Origin: Opitutaceae bacterium
GTDB taxonomy: Bacteria; Verrucomicrobiota; Verrucomicrobiia; Opitutales; Opitutaceae
DNA length: 64,000 bases
NCBI GenBank assembly: GCA_015075305.1
Contig: JABTUS010000002.1
Location: 372,001 to 436,000 of the forward strand
Direction of reading: 5' to 3'
The notes under the pieces are model-generated. The model worked only from the letters and a program-made list of their open reading frames with translations, was not told where the DNA came from and ran no database searches. How positions within the stretch are numbered: the first letter of the stretch is position 1; every line of letters starts with the position of its first letter. The translations under genes and the position numbers were made by a program. Of this stretch, positions 17,690-26,507 are shown one piece after another.

Positions 17690-18481
17690 TCAGGAAGCGA
17701 TCCGAGGCCTCAATTGCTGCGCCGACGGCAGTACGCAGCGGTATTGCTGCAGCTTCAACTGCCCCAGAATCTCCGTCACGGCTTTGACACGCACATCCGG
17801 ATGCAAGCGCTCGCCCTCATGAACAAGGATGATCGCACCGGGTTTCACCCGAGACATGACGCGCCTTGCAACGGAAGCAGCCGAACGCGCCGTTGAATCC
17901 CAGCTTCGCAGCGACCAGTGGACGCAGGTGAGGCCGCGCTTCCGAAGCTCGCGGCCGAGAAGGAGGTTCTTGATTCCGACCGGCGCCCTGAACCAGAGCA
18001 CCGGACCGCCACGATTGATCGTTGCCGCTGCATACGCCTCCAGAGCCTTGTCGAGCTCACGCGCCAGCCTGCGCGGACCGGCGAACCACAGTGTTCCCGA
18101 CGGATGCGTGTGGGTGTGATGACCCACATCATGGCCGGCATCCAGAATCGAACGCACCAAGTCCGGATGCTGCGCGGCCTTTTCACCGACGAGGAAGAAT
18201 GTGGCCCGGGCCTGATGCTCGGCGAGTACCGCCAGAATGCGCGGTGTGTCATGGGGGTCGGGGCCATCGTCAATTGTCAGCCAGACTTCGCGCTCACGCG
18301 TCTCGAACGAGGTGACAACGCGCAACAATCCCTGGGCACCCGGAACCAGGACCTGGTAGAGAACAAGCATGTCCGCGCCGAGGAAGAAAAACCATGCCAA
18401 GCCCGGCAGGCCCGCCGCGAGCCAGCACCAGGCCGCAGCTCCCTTGCCAGCTCCGTAGGAAAAGATAATCCAGCGTGCCAT
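17690..18481 (-). CDS. Polysaccharide deacetylase (NodB homology domain)
   Basis: This 263-residue protein has one or two N-terminal hydrophobic segments (residues 14-50), then a NodB fold. VWLTIDDGPDPHDTP holds the catalytic and metal Asp pair (71-72), and GHHTHTHPSG (around 121-127) holds the metal-binding His residues. LWFRAPVG and CVHWSLRSWDS follow, and AIILVHEG carries the last catalytic His. It would remove acetyl groups from an amino-sugar polymer in the envelope. It follows the PAP2 gene on the same strand by 28 bases, so they share a transcript. The ATG at 18481 gives an anchor with a short cytoplasmic lead. Confidence 0.88.
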   Translation of the reverse strand: MARWIIFSYGAGKGAAAWCWLAAGLPGLAWFFFLGADMLVLYQVLVPGAQGLLRVVTSFETREREVWLTIDDGPDPHDTPRILAVLAEHQARATFFLVGEKAAQHPDLVRSILDAGHDVGHHTHTHPSGTLWFAGPRRLARELDKALEAYAAATINRGGPVLWFRAPVGIKNLLLGRELRKRGLTCVHWSLRSWDSTARSAASVARRVMSRVKPGAIILVHEGERLHPDVRVKAVTEILGQLKLQQYRCVLPSAQQLRPRIAS

Positions 18482-18509
18482 TCTTGCATCTTCCCTGGCA
18501 GCGGCCGCC

Positions 18510-19253
18510 CTATTCGCAATCGCGAAGCGGGCCGGAGCCAGGCGTCCAGCAGCCGTCCGCACCATGCCGCACGATCACGAACCTGCGCCACGCGGCCCGA
18601 TGGAGCAGCGCGACCGCGATCCCCAGAGCAGCCCCGCCCACCGCATCCCACAGGACATGCTGCTTCGTTCCCATCGTGGAAACCGCAATCGCCAGGGCCC
18701 AGACGGCGTTCAGCCAGCGCATGACCATCGATGCATTCATTCGCTTCAGCATGTTTTCGAGCCAGAACGCGCTGAAGCATGCGAATGCGACGTGAAGGGA
18801 TGGACAGGCGTTCCCCGAGGCATCCACGGTCTTGAGCACGCGCATCGGTCCCACCCAGTCAGCGCCGGGATCGATCGCCGGCACGATCGTCGGCCAGAAG
18901 AAAAAAAAGGCCAGCCCAACCGCGCTCAACACCACGGCGCCCGCTCCGTACACCGCCAGTTCACGTCTGTCCGTCAGCAGGAAAGGTGGAAGCGTCACGT
19001 AAACCCACAGCGAGACATAGGGAGCCATCCACCAGGGACTGAACGCGATCCAGCGGTCAACGAACGTGAGTGGCATCACCGTAACCGGAAACAAGGGATG
19101 GCGCAGGACGTGAAAGTACGCGGTGAAAAAGAGCGTGAAGCCAACCGTCGCACCCACGAGCTTGTAGGGCCACAGCCTCGAGAACCGCCCCAGGGCCGTT
19201 TCCCTGGACTGCTCGAAAGCTGGCGCTGGACGGGACTCCACCATTGGCGGCAT
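18510..19253 (-). CDS. PAP2-superfamily membrane phosphatase
   Basis: This 247-residue polytopic membrane protein has about six hydrophobic helices. The acid-phosphatase motifs are NACPSLHVAFACFSAFW (PSxH) and STMGTKQHVLWDAVGGAALG (x-H-x-x-x-D). It resembles the phosphatidic-acid/inositol-phosphorylceramide-synthase branch and probably acts on a lipid phosphate at the outer face of the inner membrane. The ATG at 19253 or 19244 (MPPM pair) is the most likely start, since earlier residues are not hydrophobic and lie near the divergent acyltransferase promoter region. Confidence 0.82.
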   Translation of the reverse strand: MPPMVESRPAPAFEQSRETALGRFSRLWPYKLVGATVGFTLFFTAYFHVLRHPLFPVTVMPLTFVDRWIAFSPWWMAPYVSLWVYVTLPPFLLTDRRELAVYGAGAVVLSAVGLAFFFFWPTIVPAIDPGADWVGPMRVLKTVDASGNACPSLHVAFACFSAFWLENMLKRMNASMVMRWLNAVWALAIAVSTMGTKQHVLWDAVGGAALGIAVALLHRAAWRRFVIVRHGADGCWTPGSGPLRDCE

Positions 19254-19374
19254 GTTCACAGCAAGTCCCAGCCTTCCATTGCTCGCGAGTACAATGTGAT
19301 GGCGCGCCCAATCATCGCATTCTTGCCGCACATTGCATTGTCGTTTCTCAATTCGTCAGTCATTGCAGAACACC

Positions 19375-20166
19375 ATGATCTTCCGAACCGCCGCAATAGT
19401 TGCAGGATACTACTTCACCCTGCTGATGTTCGGTCTGTTTGGAGCGGTCATCACACTCGTTTCGCTGATCTCGGAGATATTCCCGTCCACGCCTCGCACG
19501 GAGCGCGCATTTCAGCGGTTGATCCACCGCCAGTTCGCCCTGTTCACCTGGTGGACCGGCATATCCGGTCTTTTCAAGGTCCGCCATCACGGCTTCGAGC
19601 ACATTCCCAATGATCCGAAACGAGGCCTCGTGGTGGTCGCCAACCATCCGAGCCTCGTTGACATCACGGTTCTCCTGTCGCGCATCCCCGAGGCGCTCTG
19701 CGTCTTCAAACCCGCGATCCGGCGGAATCCCATTCTCGGCTCGGGAGCGCGTCGCGCGGGCTATCTGGCCAGCGATGGCGGACACGAGATCCTGCGGACC
19801 GCGGCTGAAAAGGTCGCCGCCGGCAACCGGCTGATCGTCTTCCCCGAGGGCACACGCACTCCCCCGGGCACCCACCTGCTTCCCTTCAAACCCGGATTCG
19901 TCATCGTCGCCCGCCGCGCGCAGGTCCCCATCCAGCTTGTCCGCATCACGCTCAGCAGACCGGTTCTCTCGAAGGATCACACCTGGTGGAAGGTTCAGCC
20001 ACTGCCCGCGAGGGCGGACATCGTGGCCGGGCCGCTGATTTCCGTGGCGCCTGAGGCAGACACGGCAAGCGTTTGCGAGCAGATCGAACGTTGGTTCAGG
20101 TCCGGCCAGATGCCCGATCCCCGTGCTGGTGCCAGGCGTTCCGCGGAGGCCGCTTTCCAGCAATAG
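19375..20166 (+). CDS. PlsC-like 1-acyl-glycerol-phosphate-type acyltransferase
   Basis: The protein has 263 residues. An N-terminal hydrophobic anchor (about 8-30) is followed by the LPLAT motifs VVVANHPSLVD (NH-x4-D catalytic block), FKPAIRRNPILG and IVFPEGTRTPPGT. It transfers an acyl group to a lipid or other hydroxyl at the inner membrane. It is the first gene of a four-gene operon (acyltransferase, GT2, MMPL exporter, AMP-ligase), the order found among tailoring and export genes of aryl-polyene and xanthomonadin clusters. There it would attach the aryl polyene to a lipid, which is inference. The ATG at 19375 is chosen. Confidence 0.85.
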   Translation: MIFRTAAIVAGYYFTLLMFGLFGAVITLVSLISEIFPSTPRTERAFQRLIHRQFALFTWWTGISGLFKVRHHGFEHIPNDPKRGLVVVANHPSLVDITVLLSRIPEALCVFKPAIRRNPILGSGARRAGYLASDGGHEILRTAAEKVAAGNRLIVFPEGTRTPPGTHLLPFKPGFVIVARRAQVPIQLVRITLSRPVLSKDHTWWKVQPLPARADIVAGPLISVAPEADTASVCEQIERWFRSGQMPDPRAGARRSAEAAFQQ

Positions 20167-20195
20167 CGGCGGGCGCTCACAACCTTCGCTTCGGC

Positions 20196-20996
20196 ATGCC
20201 CCCTGGCCCAACCCACCTGATCCTGCTGCCTTCCTACAATTCTGGAACCAGGCTGACAGCGGTGGTGCGCGAAGTCCTGCCGCTCGGCTGGCCCACGCTC
20301 GTGGTGATCGATGGAAGCACCGATGGCAGCGAGCGCGAGGTGCTGGCGTTGGCCGGCTTTCATGAAAACCTGTCGGTGATTTGCCGTCCAACCAATCAAG
20401 GCAAGGGAGCCGCCGTGCTCGAAGGAGCCCGCGTCGCGCTGGATCGCGGATTCACCCACGCTCTCGTCATGGATTCTGATGGCCAGCATCCGGCCGGGAG
20501 CATCGCCACCTTCATGGAGGTTTCCATGCGGAATCCCGAAGCTTTGATTGTCGGCGAGCCGATATTCCCCGACAACATCCCGCGGGAACGCCTGCACGGA
20601 CGAAAACTCAGCAATGGCCTCGTCTGGGTGGAACTGCTCGGCCGGGGAATCAATGATGTCCTGTTCGGCTTCCGGGTGTATCCGCTGGCACCGCTCCTCG
20701 CGGCGCTGAAGGACCGCAGCGGCGGGCGTCGCTACGACTTCGAAACCGAAGCGGCCGTCCGGCTCGCCTGGGCCGGCATCATGCCGGTTAATGTGCGCGC
20801 CCCGGTGCGATACCTTTCCCGCGAGGAAGGCGGCATTTCCCATTTCCACTACGTCCGCGACAATGCTCGACTGCTGATCATGCACGTCAAACTGCTCGCC
20901 GAGCTTCTTCTGTTCCGCTGGCCCGCACTCCTGCGGCATCGTCGCGCATGGAAGGGTCACCCGGCATGGCCGCGTCTTCATCGCGAAGGCCCATGA
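20196..20996 (+). CDS. Glycosyltransferase family 2 (DPM-synthase-like)
   Basis: This 266-residue GT-A enzyme has LLPSYNSGTRLTAVV and LVVIDGSTDGSE at the nucleotide-binding start, then RPTNQGKGAAVLEGA. VMDSDGQHPAG is the D-x-D-like catalytic metal block. A short hydrophobic C-terminus (LLIMHVKLLAELLLF) may attach it to the membrane. The ATG at 20196 follows the acyltransferase by 30 bases, and the stop overlaps the MMPL start (ATGA). It probably glycosylates the lipid or aryl-polyene product of this operon. Confidence 0.85.
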   Translation: MPPGPTHLILLPSYNSGTRLTAVVREVLPLGWPTLVVIDGSTDGSEREVLALAGFHENLSVICRPTNQGKGAAVLEGARVALDRGFTHALVMDSDGQHPAGSIATFMEVSMRNPEALIVGEPIFPDNIPRERLHGRKLSNGLVWVELLGRGINDVLFGFRVYPLAPLLAALKDRSGGRRYDFETEAAVRLAWAGIMPVNVRAPVRYLSREEGGISHFHYVRDNARLLIMHVKLLAELLLFRWPALLRHRRAWKGHPAWPRLHREGP

Positions 20997-23344
20997 AACT
21001 GCTCCGAGGAAAATGGGGGCCCGGAACAGCCCTGCTCGCTTTCTGCATTCTGTGCGGCGTGTGGCTGGCGCGGCTGGATTATCGCAGGAGCATCACGACC
21101 GACGTGCTGGACCTGGTTCCCGACTCGGGTGCCTCACAGTCACCGGAGCTTGCACTCGTGCGCTCCCTCGCCAGCCAGGCGGAGATCCGGACCATGCTTT
21201 TCGAAATCACGATGCCGGACGGCGGTGATGTGCCGGCGGATGCGGGAAGGGAATTCGCCGCGGCGTTGCTCAAGGATCCTGCGTTCGCCCAGGCATTTTC
21301 CATGGGCGACACCTCCTCCCGCGACGCACTGGGGAAGGAGCTGTTCGAGCAGCGCTTTTCATTGCTCCTGCCATTCTGGCTCGAAAGTCATCGGGCGGAA
21401 TACAACGCACAAGGCCGGCCCGGAGGGAATTTTTCGGCATGGCTTGCGGAAAAAAGCGCAGCCGATCTGTCGCGATTTCTCGCCAAGCCGCAGGCCCTCG
21501 CATTCCAGGACCTGATTCCATCCGATCCCCTCCTCCTGCTGCCGGGCGCGATCGATCGCCTGCAGGACGGTCTGGCTTATGCGCAGTCCGAATCGTCGCC
21601 GTCCCACGCGCTCGTCTGGGCGCAACTGGCTGAATCGCCGTTGAGCGAGGCCGGCCAGGGACCTGCATTTGACGCCATTGCGCGGGCGACCGACGGGGTC
21701 CGGAAGCTGCGTCCGGGCCTGAAGGTCGCCTTCACCGGTGTCAACCGATTCGCAGCGGCGAGCCGCCGGGTGATCGAACGCGAGGTGACCCTTCTCAACA
21801 CACTCTCCCTCGCCGCGGTCCTGATCGTCGCCTTCACCTTCATCCGTTCCCCGCTTCGCGGGTTGCACCTGATCCCCGTCGTCGCGCTCTCAATACTCGG
21901 GGCCTGGGTGGCGGTGACGCTGGCCTTCGCCCGCGTGCACATCCTCGTGTTCGTGGTCGGCTCGCTGCTGACCGGTGTGGCCATCGACTACGGTTTCTAC
22001 CTCTACATGCAGCCCGCCGCGTATCCAGGCGAGGACTACTGGTCAAAGGTGCGCCGCCTGCTCAAGCCGCTGCTCGCGAGCTGCGTCACGACCGTGGCCG
22101 GTTTCGCGCTTCTGCTGCTTTCGGATTTCCCCTTCATCCGACAGCTCGGCGTGTTCGTCGGCGGCGGACTCTTGAGCGCGCTGGGCGTGGCGATCCTCTA
22201 TTTCGCGATCGTGAAGAACCCATTCCTGGAATCTCGAAGCTTCGGCGGCGGCCAGGCCCTCGCACCGCGCACGCGCCGCCGGCTTCGGCATTTCGTCCTC
22301 GCGCTCTGGGTCGGCGCACTGCCCGGACTGGCCTTCCTGACCTGGCGCGATGACATCCGCGATCTTGATATTCCGTCCGATGCCTTGAAACGCGAGGATG
22401 CGCGCATCCGCGGGCTCTTCGGCGACAAGGACGGGGAGCGCATGGTGTACCTCACGCATGGCGACACGCTCACCGCCGCACGCGCGTCACTCGAAAAACT
22501 GCAGTCGTGGTTGAACGTTGCGAGCGCCGGACGGGCGCGTGCGGTCAGCCTCGGCGCCGTGGTGCCCACCGCCGCCGCCTTCGAACGCGCGCAGGACTTC
22601 ATTCACAACGAAAAGGAATTCCCGGCGGAGTTGAAGTCGGCGCTGGCGAAGGAGGGATTCGAAGAGGAGGGCTTCAACGCATTCTTTGCGGACTATGCCA
22701 GAATCATGCAGTCGCCGCCCGAGTCGTCCTTTCTCCCCGCCTTCACCCACCTGCGCGAAAAACTGGTCGGGCCGCTTGGTCTGCTCGTCAATATGACCCC
22801 GACATCGAGTTGGTTCGTCACGCTGGTTGAACACGCCCCCTCAGCCGCTCCTCCCGAGGAGGCGTCAACAATCAGCACCGGTCAGCTTCAAACGCTGAAT
22901 CGCGTCTTCGCCGACTACCGGGCCTCCACGCTTCGACTGAGCCTCATCGGCCTTGGCATCGTCGGTCTCGGCGTATTCCTGACGTACGGGTTCCGCGACG
23001 GGCTTCGCATCTTCGCGATTCCCTGCGGCGCCTGTCTCGGAGTCTTTGGTCTCTTCGGGTGGATCGGACACCCGCTCAATCTGTTTCACCTGCTCGGCGC
23101 CTTCCTGGGCGTGTGTCTCACGCACAACTATTCCATCTTTTCCGCAACGTCAGCCTACGAGCACAAGTCAGTCCCGGTTTCCGTGCGCGTCTCCGCGCTG
23201 ACGACTGCTGCATCCTTCGGCGTACTTGCGATCAGCAGCATCCCCGTCGTGCGCGCATTGGGAACAACCGTCGCCAGCATGGTGATCACCGCGCTCGTGG
23301 TGATCGAACTCGAGCACCTCTCCGGCCTCGGCAAACGCGCATGA
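20993..23344 (+). CDS. RND/MMPL-family exporter
   Basis: The protein has 783 residues with an N-terminal helix, a large periplasmic loop (about 35-245) and a bundle of about five helices (ILSLAAVLIVAFTF, LHLIPVVALSILGAWVAV, VFVVGSLLTGVAIDYGFYLYM). A second loop and second bundle near the C-terminus follow, so the RND repeat is complete. The D-Y pair in GVAIDYGFYLY is the usual proton-relay site, while the second half has CLTHNYSIFS at that place. It is the export pump of the operon. Aryl-polyene clusters carry a pump of this class. I chose the ATG at 20993 for its ATGA overlap with the GT2 gene. An ATG at 20948 is also in frame. Confidence 0.85.
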   Translation: MKLLRGKWGPGTALLAFCILCGVWLARLDYRRSITTDVLDLVPDSGASQSPELALVRSLASQAEIRTMLFEITMPDGGDVPADAGREFAAALLKDPAFAQAFSMGDTSSRDALGKELFEQRFSLLLPFWLESHRAEYNAQGRPGGNFSAWLAEKSAADLSRFLAKPQALAFQDLIPSDPLLLLPGAIDRLQDGLAYAQSESSPSHALVWAQLAESPLSEAGQGPAFDAIARATDGVRKLRPGLKVAFTGVNRFAAASRRVIEREVTLLNTLSLAAVLIVAFTFIRSPLRGLHLIPVVALSILGAWVAVTLAFARVHILVFVVGSLLTGVAIDYGFYLYMQPAAYPGEDYWSKVRRLLKPLLASCVTTVAGFALLLLSDFPFIRQLGVFVGGGLLSALGVAILYFAIVKNPFLESRSFGGGQALAPRTRRRLRHFVLALWVGALPGLAFLTWRDDIRDLDIPSDALKREDARIRGLFGDKDGERMVYLTHGDTLTAARASLEKLQSWLNVASAGRARAVSLGAVVPTAAAFERAQDFIHNEKEFPAELKSALAKEGFEEEGFNAFFADYARIMQSPPESSFLPAFTHLREKLVGPLGLLVNMTPTSSWFVTLVEHAPSAAPPEEASTISTGQLQTLNRVFADYRASTLRLSLIGLGIVGLGVFLTYGFRDGLRIFAIPCGACLGVFGLFGWIGHPLNLFHLLGAFLGVCLTHNYSIFSATSAYEHKSVPVSVRVSALTTAASFGVLAISSIPVVRALGTTVASMVITALVVIELEHLSGLGKRA

Positions 23345-24717
23345 ATCCGTCCCTTCCCGCCTGCTGGTTGGAAACAGTCCGTCTCCACGGACGAAAGGTC
23401 GCTCTGATCGAAGCCTCCACCGGAACGCGCTGCACGTTTCAGCAGTTGAACGACCGCGCGGATGCCTGGGCGCGGGATCACGGGGCATCAATTCCTCCCG
23501 GCCTGGAAGGTCGAAGTGTCGCTTTCTCCGTCCCCAACGGCATTCGCTGGTTTGAACTCATGCTGGGCCTGCTGAAACTCGGCGCAATTCCCGTGCCGCT
23601 CGATGCCGCGGAGCCGGTCGACAGTCAGAAAAACCTGGTGAAACTGCTGCGCTCGGTCGCGCGATGGGAAAACGATCGACTCGTCCCAGTGCAACACGGT
23701 AGTGGCGGCGCGAAACGGCACCGAACAACCCGGCCCTGCCTTATCAAGCTCACCTCCGGCTCAACCGGCAGCCCCCGCCCGCTTCTTTTCAGCCACGACG
23801 AAATGATCGCCGATGCGAGGCAGGTGATGTCGTCCATGGGCATCACTTCGGAAGACCGGAATCATGCGCTGATTCCGTTCGGCCATTCCTACGGTCTCGG
23901 CAACCTCACGCTCCCGCTCATGATCGCCGGCGTATCCGTCGTCTGCGGAACCTCGCCCTTTCCGCATGCGATCGCCGCCGACCTCAGGCAGTGGAAGTCG
24001 ACCGTTTTCCCCGCGGTGCCCGCCATTCTCCGCGCCCTGGCCGGCGCCGACGGCATCCGCCTTGGCAGACTTCGCCTCATCATCTCGGCAGGCGCGCCGC
24101 TTCCCGTCGAAACCGCCGGGGCCTTTCGCCAGCGTTACGGTCGGAGCATTCACAGCTTCTATGGATCGAGCGAAACCGGAGGCATCAGCTTTGACAGGGA
24201 TGGACGTGCAACGCTCGAAGGATCCGTTGGCACGGCCATGGACGGCGTTACCCTCACACGGCTTGGCACCGACCGCCTCCGAGTCAGCAGTCCCGCGGTT
24301 TTCACAGCCGGCAATCGAAGAAAGCACAACCGGCACGGGGCCTGGGTCATGGCGGATCGAGTCCGGATCGGCGCCGACCGCACCATCCGCCTGCTTGGCC
24401 GGCGCGGCACCACCGTGAAGATCGCGGGCCGCCGAGTGGAACTCGCCGAAATCGCCGCCGCCATCAAGCGTCTGCCCGGCGTCGATGACGCCTGGGTAGC
24501 GGTCGGAGGCACGGACGAACAGGTCATCGGGGCAGCCGTCGCTTCAGGCCGCTCGTCATCGGAACTTCGGGATGCATTGGGCCGAATCCTGTCCGCCTGG
24601 AAAATTCCCAGGAAGTGGCTCGTGCTGCCAGCCCTGCCTCAAACCGAACGCGGGAAGCCGGACTCCCGCGCACTCAATTCCGCGCTCTTCGGTCCGGCCA
24701 GTCCCCGCTCCAGCTGA
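23341..24717 (+). CDS. AMP-dependent acyl/aryl-CoA synthetase (ligase)
   Basis: This 458-residue ANL-superfamily enzyme starts with an ATGA overlap to the exporter. P-loop-like motif A3 is LIKLTSGSTGSPRPLLFSHDE. ALIPFGHSYGLGNL and SFYGSSETGGISFD (A5) are clear, and the C-terminal hinge and lysine region is LLGRRGTTVKIAGRRVELAEI. It activates a carboxylic acid as an adenylate. Given the adjacent chorismatase, a hydroxybenzoate starter unit is a reasonable substrate, which is inference. It is shorter than typical fatty-acyl-CoA synthetases (500-550), like the ligases of aryl-polyene clusters. Confidence 0.83.
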   Translation: MNPSLPACWLETVRLHGRKVALIEASTGTRCTFQQLNDRADAWARDHGASIPPGLEGRSVAFSVPNGIRWFELMLGLLKLGAIPVPLDAAEPVDSQKNLVKLLRSVARWENDRLVPVQHGSGGAKRHRTTRPCLIKLTSGSTGSPRPLLFSHDEMIADARQVMSSMGITSEDRNHALIPFGHSYGLGNLTLPLMIAGVSVVCGTSPFPHAIAADLRQWKSTVFPAVPAILRALAGADGIRLGRLRLIISAGAPLPVETAGAFRQRYGRSIHSFYGSSETGGISFDRDGRATLEGSVGTAMDGVTLTRLGTDRLRVSSPAVFTAGNRRKHNRHGAWVMADRVRIGADRTIRLLGRRGTTVKIAGRRVELAEIAAAIKRLPGVDDAWVAVGGTDEQVIGAAVASGRSSSELRDALGRILSAWKIPRKWLVLPALPQTERGKPDSRALNSALFGPASPRSS

Positions 24718-24767
24718 TCGGCAAAGCGGAAACGGGCCTCCGTCTCCACGCACACACGCCAACTCAG

Positions 24768-25685
24768 CTACCCAAGGATCGTGGCTTCGATCTCGACCGA
24801 AAGATCCGACCGGCAAATGTCCGCGCGCAGGTACGACACGGCGTCGCCCGCACGCAGGAGTTGCGCTTCCAACACGCGCCTCACATCCCGCAGCTCGTCC
24901 GCATTCCTCAAATAAACCTTGAACGCGCGCCTCCCGGTGCGCCGGGCGGATGCACCGGACAACGGCGTCCCGCATTCGGCGGCGATGGACTCCAGATTCT
25001 CCAGCGTATAGCGAAGCTGCTCCCGCGTGTTGCCAGGCGCCATGGTCTCATGTCCGCGGATCGCAGCCGTTCCAGAAATGAACACGTCCGACGTCCCGCC
25101 GTGCTCGACAACCGTCGCGCGTGCAAAGCTGGGGGAGCGCGGACCGTAGTGCTTCGGATAGTCGTAGGCCGGAACCTGCAGAGGATTCTCGAAATGCCGC
25201 GTCGGTGAACGGGAGGCGGCAAAAACAACAGTCAGCGACATCGAATCCGTGCCCACCGCCGAACCGGAGGGCAGCGTCTTCCGGAAACCCGCGCCAAGCC
25301 TGTCCTCGAAGGCGAGCGAGCGCCCGCGGCAGAAGACCCGGTAATTTTCCATCGAGCCATCACCCACGGCGTTGATGGCAGGAACGTAGTTCCAGATCCG
25401 CGCGATATGAAAGCCCTGGCTTGCGGCCAGGATCTGGTCGTAGACCGCCCTGGTTTCCCGTTCGAGCGTCTCCGACCGCACCCCCACCGAAGCCACTCCG
25501 AGCAGCCACGCCCCCGTTTCAAACAGCTCAAGCAATCCCCTGCGCCCCCGGCTCACGGCCGGTCCAAAGAGCCGTTCAACCCGATCTCCCGCCAGTGCCG
25601 GAACGCCAATCCTAAGCGCGTTCGCTTCGTTGCCCGTCAGCGAAATGCCAAACGGCACGGCGGATTCTTTGGTGAACGGTGACAT
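24768..25685 (-). CDS. Chorismatase, FkbO/Hyg5/XanB2 family
   Basis: The 305-residue protein matches the chorismatase family, with a RidA-like C-terminal half. Blocks seen are HIARIWNYVPAINAVGDGSMENYRVF, then NPLQVPAYDYPKHYGPRSPSF and FISGTAAIRGHETM. Near the C-terminus YLRADICRSDLSVEIEATI contains a Cys and the conserved catalytic Glu. The family hydrolyses chorismate to a dihydroxycyclohexadiene acid (FkbO) or to 3-/4-hydroxybenzoate (Hyg5, XanB2); which one cannot be decided here. It converges on the AMP-ligase with 50 bases between. The ATG at 25685 is used, because the 14 residues before it look unrelated. Confidence 0.8.
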   Translation of the reverse strand: MSPFTKESAVPFGISLTGNEANALRIGVPALAGDRVERLFGPAVSRGRRGLLELFETGAWLLGVASVGVRSETLERETRAVYDQILAASQGFHIARIWNYVPAINAVGDGSMENYRVFCRGRSLAFEDRLGAGFRKTLPSGSAVGTDSMSLTVVFAASRSPTRHFENPLQVPAYDYPKHYGPRSPSFARATVVEHGGTSDVFISGTAAIRGHETMAPGNTREQLRYTLENLESIAAECGTPLSGASARRTGRRAFKVYLRNADELRDVRRVLEAQLLRAGDAVSYLRADICRSDLSVEIEATILG

Positions 25686-25739
25686 GAATGCGTAAGAAAT
25701 ACTTGGGATCCGGAAACTGTCGCACAAGCCAAGGCAGGG

Positions 25740-26507
25740 ATGCCAGCCCCCAATCGAATCCCCGTAGCAGGCTTGACTTCAGGCCAGTGGTCTGACCTCT
25801 TACCACTTGTGCTACCTGCCTTGAACAAACGCGTTCCGGTTGTCGCCGGCATCTGCGAGCGGCTCGTGCTGCAATACCGGGAGACCGAATGGCTGCCGGC
25901 CGAGCGCGATCTTTCCCAGCAACTGGGCGTGAGCCGCCCCGCGTTGCGGGAGGCGATCCAGCGACTCGAAATCCAGGGTCTGCTGGAGGTGAAGCATGGC
26001 ATCGGCGTCCGGGTGGTGGACAATCCAAACGCGCCGGTTCGGGCGACGTTGCTGCGCACGCTGCCGGACTTTGAACAGCGGCTGCAGCAGTTTGCGGAAG
26101 CCCGCGTGCTGATTGAGCCGGAGCTCGCCCGCCGCGCCGCGGCGCACATCACAACCGAGGGAAGGCGGCGGCTCCGGTCGCTCATGACGCAGATGGATGA
26201 TGCGGGCGCGCAGGTCGACAGCGCCGTGCGCGCGGACCTGGAGTTTCACCGCGGCATCGCCGATCTCGCCGGCAACCGCGTGCTCGCCCTCATGACCGGC
26301 TCGATGGCCGAGCTGGAGGAGGAAACGCGGCGCACCACACTCACACGGGTCGGGGTCGCCGTCGCCCGGGCCCAGCACCAGCGCATCGCGGACGCCATCG
26401 CATCGGGCGTCGCTCCCGCCGCGCACGCCGCCATGCTGGCGCACGTCCAGGCCGCGCAACGTGAATCCCAGCGCCCCTCTCCTCCCCGCCGCCATGCAGA
26501 CACCTGA
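25740..26507 (+). CDS. GntR/FadR-family regulator (FCD domain)
   Basis: The product has up to 255 residues. The winged-helix DNA-binding part is LPAERDLSQQLGVSRPALREAIQRLEIQGLLEVKHGIGVRV (about 52-92). The FCD effector domain follows, with FAEARVLIEPELARRAA, DLEFHRGIADLAGNRVL and HQRIADAI, where the Asp/His residues bind metal and a small carboxylate. It stands right before glcDF, so it probably controls them in response to glycolate or lactate. The start is unclear. ATG 25740 has AAGG five bases before it, but GTG 25809 or TTG 25821 would remove a non-conserved 23-27-residue lead that contains a palindrome. Confidence 0.85.
   Translation: MPAPNRIPVAGLTSGQWSDLLPLVLPALNKRVPVVAGICERLVLQYRETEWLPAERDLSQQLGVSRPALREAIQRLEIQGLLEVKHGIGVRVVDNPNAPVRATLLRTLPDFEQRLQQFAEARVLIEPELARRAAAHITTEGRRRLRSLMTQMDDAGAQVDSAVRADLEFHRGIADLAGNRVLALMTGSMAELEEETRRTTLTRVGVAVARAQHQRIADAIASGVAPAAHAAMLAHVQAAQRESQRPSPPRRHADT
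25773..25807 (+). promoter_or_regulatory. Candidate GntR/FadR-type operator with -35 box
   Basis: A TTGACT box (25773-25778) is followed by AGTGGT-N10-ACCACT (25786-25807). The left half contains TGGTCTGACC, close to the E. coli FadR consensus (CTGGTC-N-GACCAG) and to the TGGT-N3-ACCA class of FadR-subfamily sites. It is either an operator in front of the regulator's true start, or lies in its first codons if translation begins at 25740. No good -10 is seen. Confidence 0.4.

Noticed and set aside
18564-19613. 349-residue plus-strand open frame
   Set aside because: Antisense to the PAP2 gene, whose PSxH and HxxxD motifs are clear, and running into the acyltransferase.
17690-25685. Including the deacetylase and PAP2 genes in the aryl-polyene-like cluster
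   Set aside because: They are on the opposite strand and neither family is a regular member of such clusters; kept as neighbours only.
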